Origin: Augochlora pura | Taxonomy: Eukaryota > Arthropoda > Insecta > Hymenoptera > Halictidae | Assembly: GCF_028453695.1 (NCBI RefSeq) | Contig: NC_135776.1 | Location: 8,812,663-8,876,662 of the forward strand | Direction: 5' to 3' | Length of the DNA: 64,000 bases | Shown here: positions 47,698 to 58,900 of the stretch, piece after piece | Layout: each line of letters opens with the position of its first letter | Position numbering within the stretch: position 1 is the stretch's first letter | Program-made: the position numbers and the translations under genes | The notes under the pieces: generated by a model | Told to the model about the DNA's origin: nothing | The model's input: the letters and a program-made list of their open reading frames with translations, nothing else | Databases searched by the model: none

Positions 47698-50600
47698 ATA
47701 TTGCCATTTGATTGGATGTAACGGTATACGCTTGAAGAAAAAGAAAGACAACTTTCTCGTAGTAGTACAAAGATCATCGTAGAAGGAAGATTCTTAGAAA
47801 GATAATGATGATAATGAAGCATTTTCTTGTAGCCACACGTTAACAGATTTTGTGCGTTTATGGCAAATATAGAGAGATGAAATACAGATCTGCAAAGGTA
47901 CTTAGAAAGAATTTAAGATTAATGTCAAATTATTTTTAACGTATTGGTAAACGTTTGTTAGTGAAGTGGGCCAACTATTGTTAATATTGTACGACATTAT
48001 AAATATTAAATATTACACAAAATGTTAATATTATATTATATTTAAAAACATAAGCAATACTATATCGTAAAACAGTTATTCTTCGCTTAACAAATTAATA
48101 TTGATAAACAAACGTTACCAATTAATATTTGTACTTAAACATCCGATGAAATAATCATTTTTAATAATTTGTCCTGTTGGGATGTAAATTTAGAAAATAT
48201 TGCAGCATTTCTAATTTGTCAAAGTTATTAATTAATATGAATATTTATGAATATTAACTCAAAATGAATATTGCATTCAGGAGAATACAGTCTTTTATTA
48301 AAAGAACTGAAGGAACTTTGAAAGTAAAATTGAAAGAAGCAAGAATAAAAAATTAAGAAAACAAATTGAAAGACGAATTAGAATTCTTGCATGGCTTATT
48401 GAAAATAGAAAAAATAATAGAAGTAATTTAACAAAATAAAATTGAAAATAACGTGTGAAACGATAAAACTATACAATTAACTCAAAAACACCTATTATTT
48501 CCAACTCGCTTAAATAATTTCAACTCGAAAAATTTCTATCCAATTCCTTTTCGTTGCAATCGTCGAAGATAATTTTTCATTTTGCATAAAGATACGTAGT
48601 TGAACAATGACGTTAACAACGTGCTTCAAGGACATGGAAATCGGCGAGAAGCTCCTTTTGTTTGTACGATCACGAGAATTTATTTGTTCGCGTTTGATAA
48701 ATGCTGAACGTTCGCGACACGATGAAAGGGTTGTTCGATAAAGACATCTTTAAATCGTTTTCATCGCGTAGATTAACTGATGGGCAAGATATCCCGTTGA
48801 AAGAAGAGCGCGATCGGAGAGAAACTCGGGGAGTGGCGAGACCTCTCGTCGTCGTGGCTCGTTTCATATTCTCAGTTCTTGCTCGTTAATTTCCATACAA
48901 CAAAAGTAAAGTATCGCACGGGAGTCCTTGGCAGGTCAATGAAAGCTGTGGCCACGAAGGGGCGTTGTATTTTGAGCGCGATGTCGTTTCTGATTCAACC
49001 GTGTTTTCCGCTAACACATCGGGGCCCTGTCTTAATTCTATAATTGCCCGGTTGATTTATTTCGGGACTCAGTCTCGTGGTGTGCGACGCGTTGGTCCGA
49101 CATTGCGATGCCTTGTCTTCTGTACCACAATATCGACGCGGGATCGCCAAAATGTAATCCGGTTGGTGATTAACGATTACGACTAACGTCGAATCGTGTT
49201 CATGGTTAACGATAACGATTACCAAGTAATCGAGTAATTATAAACGTTGCAATATTTTTTAAATCTGTTTCCCAACATGACGAATTATGAAAAATTTTTA
49301 ATTTACAAGACTTTACTTATTCATTTTTATTACTTACTTTTTTTAGTATTGGTGACGCTTGTCTGTCAAAATTAATTTCTTAAGGGGGCAATGACCACTT
49401 TACAATACAGTATTGTATACGTTTTTAAATATAATATAATATTAACATTTTGTGTACTATATAATACTTTTCATATCGTATAATATTGTATAATATTCAT
49501 AATTTGAAAGGGTTATTTAATAATAATCACTTTAGTTTCGGATACATCAAAATATCCACGATTTAAAACTGTCCTTTGTTAATTTAGCGTGCTCGTGACT
49601 GCGAATATTTTCTATGACTGTTCGTTTCAGCATGCGCCATTGTGCCCGAACTAACAATGAAATGAACATCGTAATGACGTCGTTCCTTAGGCTGAGGAAG
49701 GATTTCTTCATGTTTTAGAATTTCGAGAAATTCGTTCTTAACATGTAAAAAACTTAAAAGCGCTCTATTCAAGATTATGTCAAGTATCCCCTGGACTGTA
49801 TATTAAAAAGTGCCTAATCATGCGCATGAAAGAAATCCAAATTAGGGTTCTCTGTATATTCTAATTTTTCATTTACTTAAAAATATTTATATAATTTGTT
49901 GAACTATATTTTTATTTGTGTAATTATCTTTCAACTTGGGGATTGTATACAGTAAATCATTAAAAAAGTAAAATGTAAACTTGCATATTAAAGAAAAGTC
50001 CTTCTTGATTAAACTATGTGAGATACCTAGCCACTCTGACAATTATGTATTTGTTATAATAAACTTAAGTAAGGTTGTTTTACTTAGGGACAGTCATTGA
50101 GAAGAAGTTTGAAGACCATAGCAAGGTGCATCACTTCCGTTTGATTGAATAAGAAGGTGCAAAGTATTTTGCGGTATTTTTAGAACAAACTTTTCTTTGC
50201 TTTCATGAATCAGCTATATTCAAATGATTCTAGATATGTGTATCTATGTATGTATATGTATACATAATTTATGTATGAACATGTATATGTATGTACATGT
50301 ATGCATGACGTGTTGAATGATTAGCATAGATATTGAAAAGTGTAGAAAAAAGTAATCGTATATTTAGCACTATTTTTATGAAGAACGAGGTAATAATTAT
50401 AACCTATTTCTACACACATCTTTGAAATCGACTTTAATTATGAGTTTTTCACTTTGTCTTTTTCACATTCTCCTGTTTGTGATTAATAATTAATTGTAAT
50501 ACTATTCTTATCGATTTTTTGTACACAATTATTGTTATCAAATTATTCTAATAATTAATAACCATTATATATTCTTATAATAATTAAGTTAAAAGTTGAA

Positions 50601-51689
50601 TTGAAGAATAGTGACTGATTTTAGATAATTATTTTGAAATAAAATTTTTGAAGACGTCTTTTAATGTCTTTGATAATAACAGTATTAAATACAAATTTTA
50701 TAAAGTGTCTTTTGAACCCTTTGACAATAATAGTGCCAAATTAAAATTTTAAGAGTTGTCTTCTAATCTCTTTGGTAAAAATAGTATTATATTATTTTCG
50801 TTACTAAGAAATACAAACATTATTCAGCATTCTTGCATCAAAATACTATTTTCGACAATTCTGCACATGTTAAGATTATCGAAATTTGTTTAACAGTACG
50901 TATACTTAGTGTATAAATAGTTTCAGTTGCTAGAAATATTGATGTTCTTACTTGAGCTTATGAGAATTATTTACAAAAAGAAACAATTATTTCTGGCTCG
51001 TATGTATTGCAATTAACGATACACAATTTAATGGTAACGTTGTCTGTCTGACTCACAATGACGAAACTGTAGATGTTTTATCGATGGAAACGTATAAACA
51101 CATTTAGTTCATGTTATTAATATTTTGAGTGCCGCGTGAGTCATATATGACTAACATCGTTTTTTTATCGTACTTGAAGAATAACTTCAATTACAATTCC
51201 GTTAATTGTGTAAGCTGAACTTTCTTAGTATCCGTGAGATGTAAAAATTTAGATTTATATAATTACATAAATTATAAATTATGATACAGTAATAAATAAT
51301 TGACATAATAAGTTGATATAATAATACAAAATTACAATAATAAATATTCTATATATAATATAATATAACATATATAATATACTATAAATGTACAGTCATA
51401 AATATTCTATACTTCATTATGCATTTACCGTATAACTTTTCTGCAGTTATACTTTTTATAAAATGAAGATTTACATAATAATCTGTTATGTAATAATAAA
51501 TCTTGTCTTTCCTGTGTGGTAATTTTTGTTAATGGTTTAAAATGTAGGTTGTTATAATTAAATAATTAAATGCATAATTAGACTGAAGATATGTATTAAT
51601 TCTTTTAATAGTTTCAATAAATCTGTTGATTGAACAATACAAAATCACATTGCTGATCAAATGGTATCGAATCACAACGTTGATCAACG
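47698..51689. other. Intergenic DNA, one GC-richer patch
   Basis: CGTTAACAGATTTTGTGCGTTTATGGCAAATA near 47838 is related to the GGATTTTATGCATTTA repeat. The GC-richer patch 48600-49200 holds overlapping 62-76 codon frames on both strands, none recognisable. A GTATGTATATGTA-rich run is at 50230-50310. TTAATATTTTGAGTGCCGCGTGAGTCA near 51117 resembles a TTAA-type MITE end. No gene is supported. Confidence 0.45.
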
Positions 51690-52054
51690 TACACTCATAC
51701 ACAAAAGTATTAGTACACTTACATTTCTAACATTCAGTTAATGAAATATACATGTTAAGCTGAAGCATGTGAAATCATGTTATACAGAAAACATCAATAT
51801 ATACCATTTTACAGTACCAATATATAGATCCACCAATTTGTTTTCTAATTGGTTATAGATTTCCCTAATTCTGTGGTTTGCTTCCACTAGACTCTTGGAC
51901 TAGACAAAAGCATTCAATTTACTCTTACCAAATACTTTATCCCAAAACGAATTATTTTTATAAATCAATCTTTCGACGAATTCTAAACGTACAATTTTAT
52001 TTCTACTTGAATGTTAGAAGCGTAAGCGTTCTAATACTTTTGTGTCCGAGTGTA
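51690..52054. mobile_element. TA-flanked Tc1/mariner-like element, 365 bp, with possible transposase relic
   Basis: The left end TACACTCATACACAAAAGTATTAG...CACTTACATTTCTAACATTCA mirrors the right end ...GAATGTTAGAAGCGTAAGCG-TTCTAATACTTTTGTGTCCGAGTGTA over about 50 bp. Both ends carry the TA typical of Tc1/mariner. The minus strand of the centre reads FWDKVFGKSKLNAF in one frame. This resembles the region around the second catalytic Asp of Tc1 transposases (consensus-like W..V.F.DESK), with the DE residues missing and stops nearby. A dead, internally deleted copy. Confidence 0.75.
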
Positions 52055-52149
52055 TGTTGAAACATATTACCACATTGATCGTAGGACTCCAGGTGTAAAA
52101 ATCAGGAAATATTAAAAACTATGCATGAGTCAATCAGCAATGGCGCCAG

Positions 52150-52800
52150 TTGCAGGAAAGAACTTCACCGTCTCTTAACTGAGCCTATCAAGGACTTCGT
52201 TCTGTTTAAGTTGCACATAAATTGTACACACGCGAATCCGGCCGTGTGAAGGTGAATCGTTGATGAGCGCGAGGCATCGCGTGTGTACAACATCAAGTTA
52301 AACTGTACACGGATCTGACGCGGTTGCGTCCTTGTCTCATTTCGCACGTTTTTACCTTACACCTTCCTAAATACAAGGTCGGCCGTACGGGCACCATTGA
52401 CACCGACGTACCTAAAGGTCAAACAACAGATTTCGTTGTTCCGCGCGCGGGCAATGTTGGCAAAAGCTCGAACTCTGACGAAGGTCCCCGCCGGGATCGG
52501 ACCGTTTTAATATTAATGCCGCGCATTTACACACAGTGTGTAGGTGTCTCTTTGTGTTACCGGTTTATTGCTTGACCATACCGATCTATGCATAATACTT
52601 TTATGCGAGATTACAACCGGATTTTTCAACCGATGCGTTCTGTTTGTATCGCACGCGCGAGATGATGCCAGCGATTGCCGCGTTTCGCCCAGGTTTTCAT
52701 GTCCGATAGATTTATCTAAGCTTTTTGAAAGGCTGCGCGCCGTTCTTCGCGTGCAAATGATCATTGCGATTTGAATACGGAACATTTGAATTGGATCGAT
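52150..52800. promoter_or_regulatory. GC-rich island with a perfect 14-bp inverted repeat
   Basis: About 650 bases of CpG-containing sequence with overlapping 60-90 codon frames on both strands and no recognisable protein. TTGTACACACGCGA at 52222-52235 is repeated in exact complement at 52277-52290. It could be a promoter with 5' exon or a conserved regulatory element. Confidence 0.25.
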
Positions 52801-53655
52801 AATGTAGTATGAATAGTCTGTTGCGATTTTAGATGCGAGAGACTTTGTGGTACGCGATTAATGTTGTTTTGTATTATTTAGAGCGTCGCGAGCAATTTTA
52901 ATCCTGCATATTTTCAACAATTATTTTGGAAATAAATTATGTGTATTTTTCTTGTTAATATACATATATAACATTATCTATGTATATTACTGATATTATT
53001 TTAAGAATATATGCAACACAAATTTTGTGGAAAATGATAAATACTGTTTTCTATTATTTAACATTCAAAAGCATGGATATTTTTCAAAATCTGTTAATAA
53101 CATTATATAAGGAAATTAACTTAAAGAAAGATTGAATATAAATATATCGGTAATGTAATTGAAAAGGACTAATTTAATTTTCGAACACAATTCTAATGAT
53201 AGAAGTTGAACAAAAATCGAATCAACATTATTTCTTTCTAAAGCGATTTTAGAAATTAATTTATTTAATTTAAGGTACTTTTAAGAAAAATCTTCTAAAT
53301 ATTTTATAAACACATATATCAAAGTGTTTCCAAATAAATTTTTAAGAAGCCAACTAAATTTTCAGAAACGGAAAACTTTTTGAATATTGCCAATCACTAT
53401 TTCTCCATAATATTGTACTTTATTTAACAAAAAAGAACAACAAGAAAATCCTTCCTATAGTCAGAGTAACAAATGCTTCCATTTAAATGATTAGTGCAGT
53501 CGGAAAATACTGATGCATCGTTGCACTCGCAAAAAGAGTATTATCGTAAACATATAATTCGCATTAAACGGCTCATCTTTTTCCTCTAATATTTTTCCTT
53601 ACTTTGACAAAAAAAATAAGATATGATCTGTTCCAGCTGCGTTAACCATACTATA
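52801..53655. other. AT-rich intergenic DNA, nothing recognised
   Basis: No gene, RNA or bounded repeat seen. Confidence 0.5.
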
Positions 53656-54017
53656 TACAGGGTGCGCCAAAAACGTCTAACACTCTGGAAATAGTGTGTT
53701 CCTGCTCATTTTAAGCAACTTTTTCCATAGCGAAAATGCAATTCGCAGTTTCGTTTACGAGTTATTAAAGAAAAACTCTGACCAATATGAGGTGAATTTG
53801 GCTGACGCTAGGCGGCCAAACTAACGGAGCTCATTTCCGTTGATTGGCTCGGCCGCTTTGCGCCAGCAGATCAAGCCTTTCATTGGTCATCATTTTTCAT
53901 TAATATCTCGTAAACAATGCCTTGTAGAAGATCTTCGCTAAGGAAAAAGTTGCTTCAAATGACCTCAGGAAAACTCCATTTCTTGATTGCTAGTGAATTT
54001 TAAGACACCCTGTGTAA
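53656..54017. mobile_element. CAGGGTG-family foldback element, longer copy (about 362 bp)
   Basis: Starts ATACAGGGTGCGCCAAAAACG and ends TTAAGACACCCTGTGT. Inside, GTTTACGAGTTATTAAAGAAAAACTCTGACCAATATGAG is mirrored by CATTGGTCATCATTTTTCATTAATATCTCGTAAAC, and GCAACTTTTTCC by GGAAAAAGTTGC, so almost the whole element folds on itself. No coding capacity. Confidence 0.75.
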
Positions 54018-54804
54018 CAGATATATACTAAGTGTCTCGTGGAAATTAATTTACTACAATATCTATCAATCTATTGATGAAGTGAAATATTTTTTTAAAA
54101 TAACAGTTGAATGGTTTCAGAAAACGCAATCAGATATGATTAGTATTCTTGCTGATAAGCATGTAGAAATCATATAGACCATAATTCTATTATCTTACGT
54201 GGAATCTCACGTTCCTTATCGTTTCTCATCACGAGATTCTTTATAAAAAAAAAAACTATTGAAATGATTATAGTGAAAAGTAGTTATTAGTTGAGGAGCT
54301 ATTGATTACTATTTGAAATATCTTTTGTATCGTCAATTGTTTATCGGATAATCGTGACGATCGGTTTAAATGGTACACACTGTATACGTACGAACAAGGG
54401 AACTATATTCTCAAATTCAGTTCTTTTATTACTGCACTGTCTGTTTCGAATGTTACGTCCGAAAAAGGTTTCTATTAACAAATTAAAGTTTCTGTGTCAA
54501 ACAATCAATTTTTCATTTTGTTTTAGAGAATTATATTACTTTTTCCATTTATCCAATTATTACTATTGAATAATTTTATTAATTAATTCCCCAATCCTCT
54601 TTATAGCCAAATAAGAAAGATAACCTCAGCTAAGATAATTAATTATCAAATTACAATTTGTAATCAATTTCTCCCATGTTCAATTTTAAATTAAATTGAA
54701 TCGAACGATTATTAAGCGAAAACAAACTGAGATTTCCAAGTTTTCATCGTATACAATTACGTTTTAATAGAATCAAATTAAAACTGCAGCTTGATAAGTT
54801 CGTG
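54018..54804. other. AT-rich intergenic DNA, nothing recognised
   Basis: No gene, RNA or bounded repeat seen; the 71-codon frame at 54354 has no recognisable domain. Confidence 0.5.
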
Positions 54805-55016
54805 ATTACTAGACTGCGGTATTTTATGCAAATTCTCCTTTTCATACGTCACTTCACAAAAACTGTATTCAAAGCAAAGTTTCTTTCGTCGATTACAAAA
54901 TTGCTTAATGTAAGATGAAAATAAAAATGCCATTGGACATTGTTGATTCATACGTTTTCTTTCATTTTGATAACCAGCACATGGCATAAATGCATGAAGA
55001 TCCGTAGTCTAGTAAT
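54805..55016. mobile_element. ATTACTAGAC-ended MITE, 212 bp
   Basis: The ends ATTACTAGAC and GTCTAGTAAT are perfect 10-bp inverted repeats and remain similar for about 26 bp (TGCGGTATTTTATGCA / TGCATGAAGATCCGTA). Related single ends lie at 5084, 26562, 41786 and 47838. The superfamily is unclear because no target duplication is evident. Confidence 0.6.
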
Positions 55017-55800
55017 TGCTGCTACTAGAGCAATGTATGTAATAAACAAACGGATTATTTGTGTCTTTATCCAAGGAATATTCATGTTCCGTGTCCTTGG
55101 AACAGAATAGAAGATCGTCATATAAATAAATGTAATTACGCAAACCTAATTTACTTTGCTACGAAGGATAATCCTGCTCGCATTATGCAAGTATAATGGG
55201 TGTCGTGTAAATGTATTATACATTCAACGCTTACGTTTCTCGAGAAGGAGAGAACCATGACATTCTTAATTGCTATTGTCAAACTAAATCAATGATCAAA
55301 TAAAACGCGACAAAACACGGTACATCATTTTATTAACATAATACAGATTTGAACTTGTGAACTTTGCATACGAGTGTTTACGTAATGCCATTTATTGTCA
55401 TTAGTTATTTTAGAATAATATAATTATTACAAAACATAATTTTGTTAATATAAAATGTCATTTATATCATGTTATTTATTTGAATTATATCAGAACAGTA
55501 TAAATCATCACAGAATACAATATATTATTTAATTAACGTAGTAATAATTTGAGTGACTAAGATTGAAATTAAATGTTTATATAATTTCATAATATCATAA
55601 CGAATTACATTAGGACAATATAAATCATGATAAAACACAGTACATTATTTTATTAACATAGTGACGATACGAGCATCTAAAATCGAGATACATATGTTTA
55701 TTTTAATGAACTACTTTACAACAATATAAATCATTACAAAATTGCATTATTTTATCATCATGGTAATAATAATGAATAATACTAGTAACGATATTTGTAC
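55017..55800. other. AT-rich intergenic DNA with a loose about 145-bp periodic repeat
   Basis: The phrase (A)AAACACGGTACATCATTTTATTAACATA (about 55312) recurs as AGAATACAATATATTATTTAATTAACGTA (55510) and AAAACACAGTACATTATTTTATTAACATA (55632). Each is followed by a similar GAT(T/A)(T/C)GA-type tail, so this is a small diverged tandem array directly upstream of the retrotransposon. Confidence 0.5.
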
Positions 55801-55806
55801 GTATAA

Positions 55807-55810
55807 CAAC

Positions 55811-55860
<50 letters not shown>
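55807..55860. repeat. (AAT)n microsatellite, upstream target half
   Basis: Eighteen AAT units without interruption, ending exactly where the retrotransposon leader begins. The other half of the target is at 59646-59668. Confidence 0.95.
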
Positions 55861-55861
<1 letters not shown>

Positions 55862-55964
55862 CCCCCTGTGGGTTCGGGGGTAAGAATAGGCCCACCGTTT
55901 TCTCTGCGTGTCGTAAAAGGCGACTAAAAGGGAAATCAACCATTTGTTGGGCTAACCCCCCCAA
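55862..55964 (+). promoter_or_regulatory. Structured leader RNA of the retrotransposon: pseudoknot plus two hairpins
   Basis: Stem 1 pairs CCCCC (55862-55866) with GGGGG (55876-55880). Stem 2 pairs GTGGG (55868-55872), which lies in the loop of stem 1, with CCCAC (55891-55895). This is an H-type pseudoknot with joining lengths of 1, 3 and 10. A hairpin GTCG-taaaagg-CGAC follows at 55910-55924, and TTGGG/CCCAA (55947-55951 with 55960-55964) forms a hairpin touching the start codon. Related elements carry 5' ribozymes or translation-promoting structures; which of these applies here is unknown. Confidence 0.5.
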
Positions 55965-58900
55965 ATGAGTATAAATGTGGTTCCTCAAGAATATGAAAAT
56001 GCCTCGGACGAGCGACGTAACGGTCGAGGACGTCGCGGGAATCATCAGCTCGACCAAAACTATGACGAACAGGCATTCGAAAATGGACCAGCCAACAGTG
56101 CTGTGTCGGAGAATCAACCGACAACCACCAAGGCAGGACTACCAAGGCAACGCATCAAATGGACAGATGAAATGAATCGCACTGTGATGCGGTGCTACTT
56201 TAAAGCTACCCACCTGGAAAGACTGCACACAGGATATAGAACCGAACTACACCGCCTTTTCCTGCATCAATACCCAAACCTATCAAACATAGTCACAGAA
56301 CAGAGAATAATAGACCAAAAGAGGACTATCATAAAAAATAATAGATTAACAACACACGAAATCCAACTACTAAAAGAAGAAACAGCCCAACAAATAAATA
56401 GTGCCGAAGAGACATCCAATACGCCAACACAAAATTCAGAACAACACACATCCAATCAACCAATGATACATGAACACTATATAGAAACAGACGAAACAAT
56501 ACTAACAAACATAGTAACAAACTCTACAACCCAACAAAAAGAAGATCAGCTTATACAACAATTGCAAAACACGATAGAAACAAATCTAGCATATTGGACA
56601 GGAACGGACCCAACAAATAGAAGACCTCTCCCAAAACTAATATACAAAAAAGACACACAAAAAATAATAGATATCACCAATCGACATATTATCACGCAAT
56701 ACATCAATGATCAAACGACAATAGAAGAACTACATCTAATAATATATATAACGGCCACTACAATCCTAACATGCAACGGACAGCAAATATCACAAACCAC
56801 AGATGATAATAATAATAATCATCAACACAACATAAAGAACAAGAAACCAAAATGGCAGATAAGAATAGAGAAAAAGATTGACCAACTAAGAAGAGATCTA
56901 GGTCGCCTAACACAATATAAGAAAGGAAATAGATCAAAGAAAATAATAACACATATAGAGAGACTCACAAAGAACAGCAACAAAAATATACAAGAAACCA
57001 CAGACACATGCAAACAAAAACTAATAGTATATGCAGCTAGACTGAAAAGATATAAAGAATCCAATGACAGAAAAAAGGAAAACGCTATATTCAGAAACAA
57101 CGAAAAACAATTCTACAGAAGCATTCAAAATAAAAATGAATCATGCAACCCAGCACCAAATCAACAAGAAATAACAGATTATTGGAAAACCATATGGTCA
57201 GAAAACAAACAACACAATGAAAATGCCAAATGGATAAGGAAGGAAGAACACGATTATTCACACATAATAGAACAAACAGATCATACAGTAACAAAAGAAG
57301 AACTCTCAGAAACCATAAAAAACACACACAACTGGAAAAGCCCTGGGATCGATCAAATCCAAAATTTCTGGTACAAACAACTAACATCTACACACGAATA
57401 CATAACAAAGCAAATCAACCACATCATAGAAAAACCCGACCAAACCCCAAAATTCCTGACAGAAGGTAAAACATACACCATACCTAAAAACAAAGATACA
57501 CAAAACCCAGCCAACTATAGACCTATTACATGCCTACCGACACTCTACAAAATAATAACGGCCACAATATGCAAAAAAATAGACAAACATTTAACTCGCA
57601 ATAATATTCTGACCGAAGAACAAAAAGGATGCAGAAAAAATAGTCAAGGTTGTAAAGAACAATTAATAATAGACAGCACCATCATGAAACAAGCCGAAAA
57701 AACACAACGGAACCTACACACATGCTACATAGACTACAAGAAAGCCTTCGATTCAGTACCGCACTCCTGGTTATTAAAAGTACTACAAATATATAAAATA
57801 GACCAGCAACTACAACAATTTCTGAAAGAAACCATGAAAAACTGGAGAACAAGAATCCACATAACCACCAAAACATATAAAATAGCAACAGATTTAATAA
57901 AAATAAAAACAGGCATCTTTCAAGGTGATTCCCTAAGTGCACTATGGTTCTGCATGTCCCTCAACCCATTATCAAACGCACTCAACAACACGAACTATGG
58001 CTACGCCATAAAAACGGACAACACCACACACCATAAAATAAATCACCTCTTGTACATGGACGATATCAAATTATATGGATCAAATACAACACACATAACA
58101 GGAATTCTCAAAATAGTTGAAAACATAACAACAGACATTGGAATGGAATTTGGTATGAACAAATGCAAACAACTACATATAGAAAAAGGTCGCTGGATCA
58201 CAGAAGATGAACCAATAACGCTTAATAACCAAATATTAGATAACTTGGAACAAAACGAGACATACAAATATCTAGGCTTTCAACAAAACACACGAATCAA
58301 TCATACGCAAATAAAGTCACACCTGAAAAAACAATATACGCAAAGACTACAAACACTTTTGAAAACGAAACTAAACTCAAAAAACCTATTTAAAGCAATA
58401 AATACATACGCTATACCGATCCTCACATATTCATTCGGCATCATAAAATGGTCCAACACAGATCTTGAAAACATGAACATAACAACAAGAACACAGCTAA
58501 CAAAATATAGAAATCTACATCCAAACGCAAACAAAGACAGAATCACAATAGCCCGAGATCGAGGAGGTAGAGGCCTCATAGATATCCACATACTACACGC
58601 AAAACAGATCAAGTCGCTCAGAAAATACTTCCACAGCAAACAAACACCACTACACAAAGCCATAGTAATAGCTGACAAACATCACACGCCATTGAACCTA
58701 GCAAAACAGACACAAGACAATGACGAATACGATGAAACACAAATCTACCAACAAAAAATAGACACATGGAAATCCAAAGAAATACACAGTAAACACTGGT
58801 ACAATGTAAATAAGGAAGAAATAAACAAAGAAAACACATATAAATGGCTGAAGAACGGACAACTCTTCCCGGAAACAGAAGGATTCATGATGGCCATCCA

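Noticed and set aside
55742..55939. Poly-Asn and poly-Ile frames
   Set aside because: Translation of the (AAT)n microsatellite only.
55862..55964. HDV-like ribozyme at the retrotransposon 5' end
   Set aside because: The visible stems interlock in simple H-type order; I found no P3, P4 or P1.1 in the required order, so I report a pseudoknot only.
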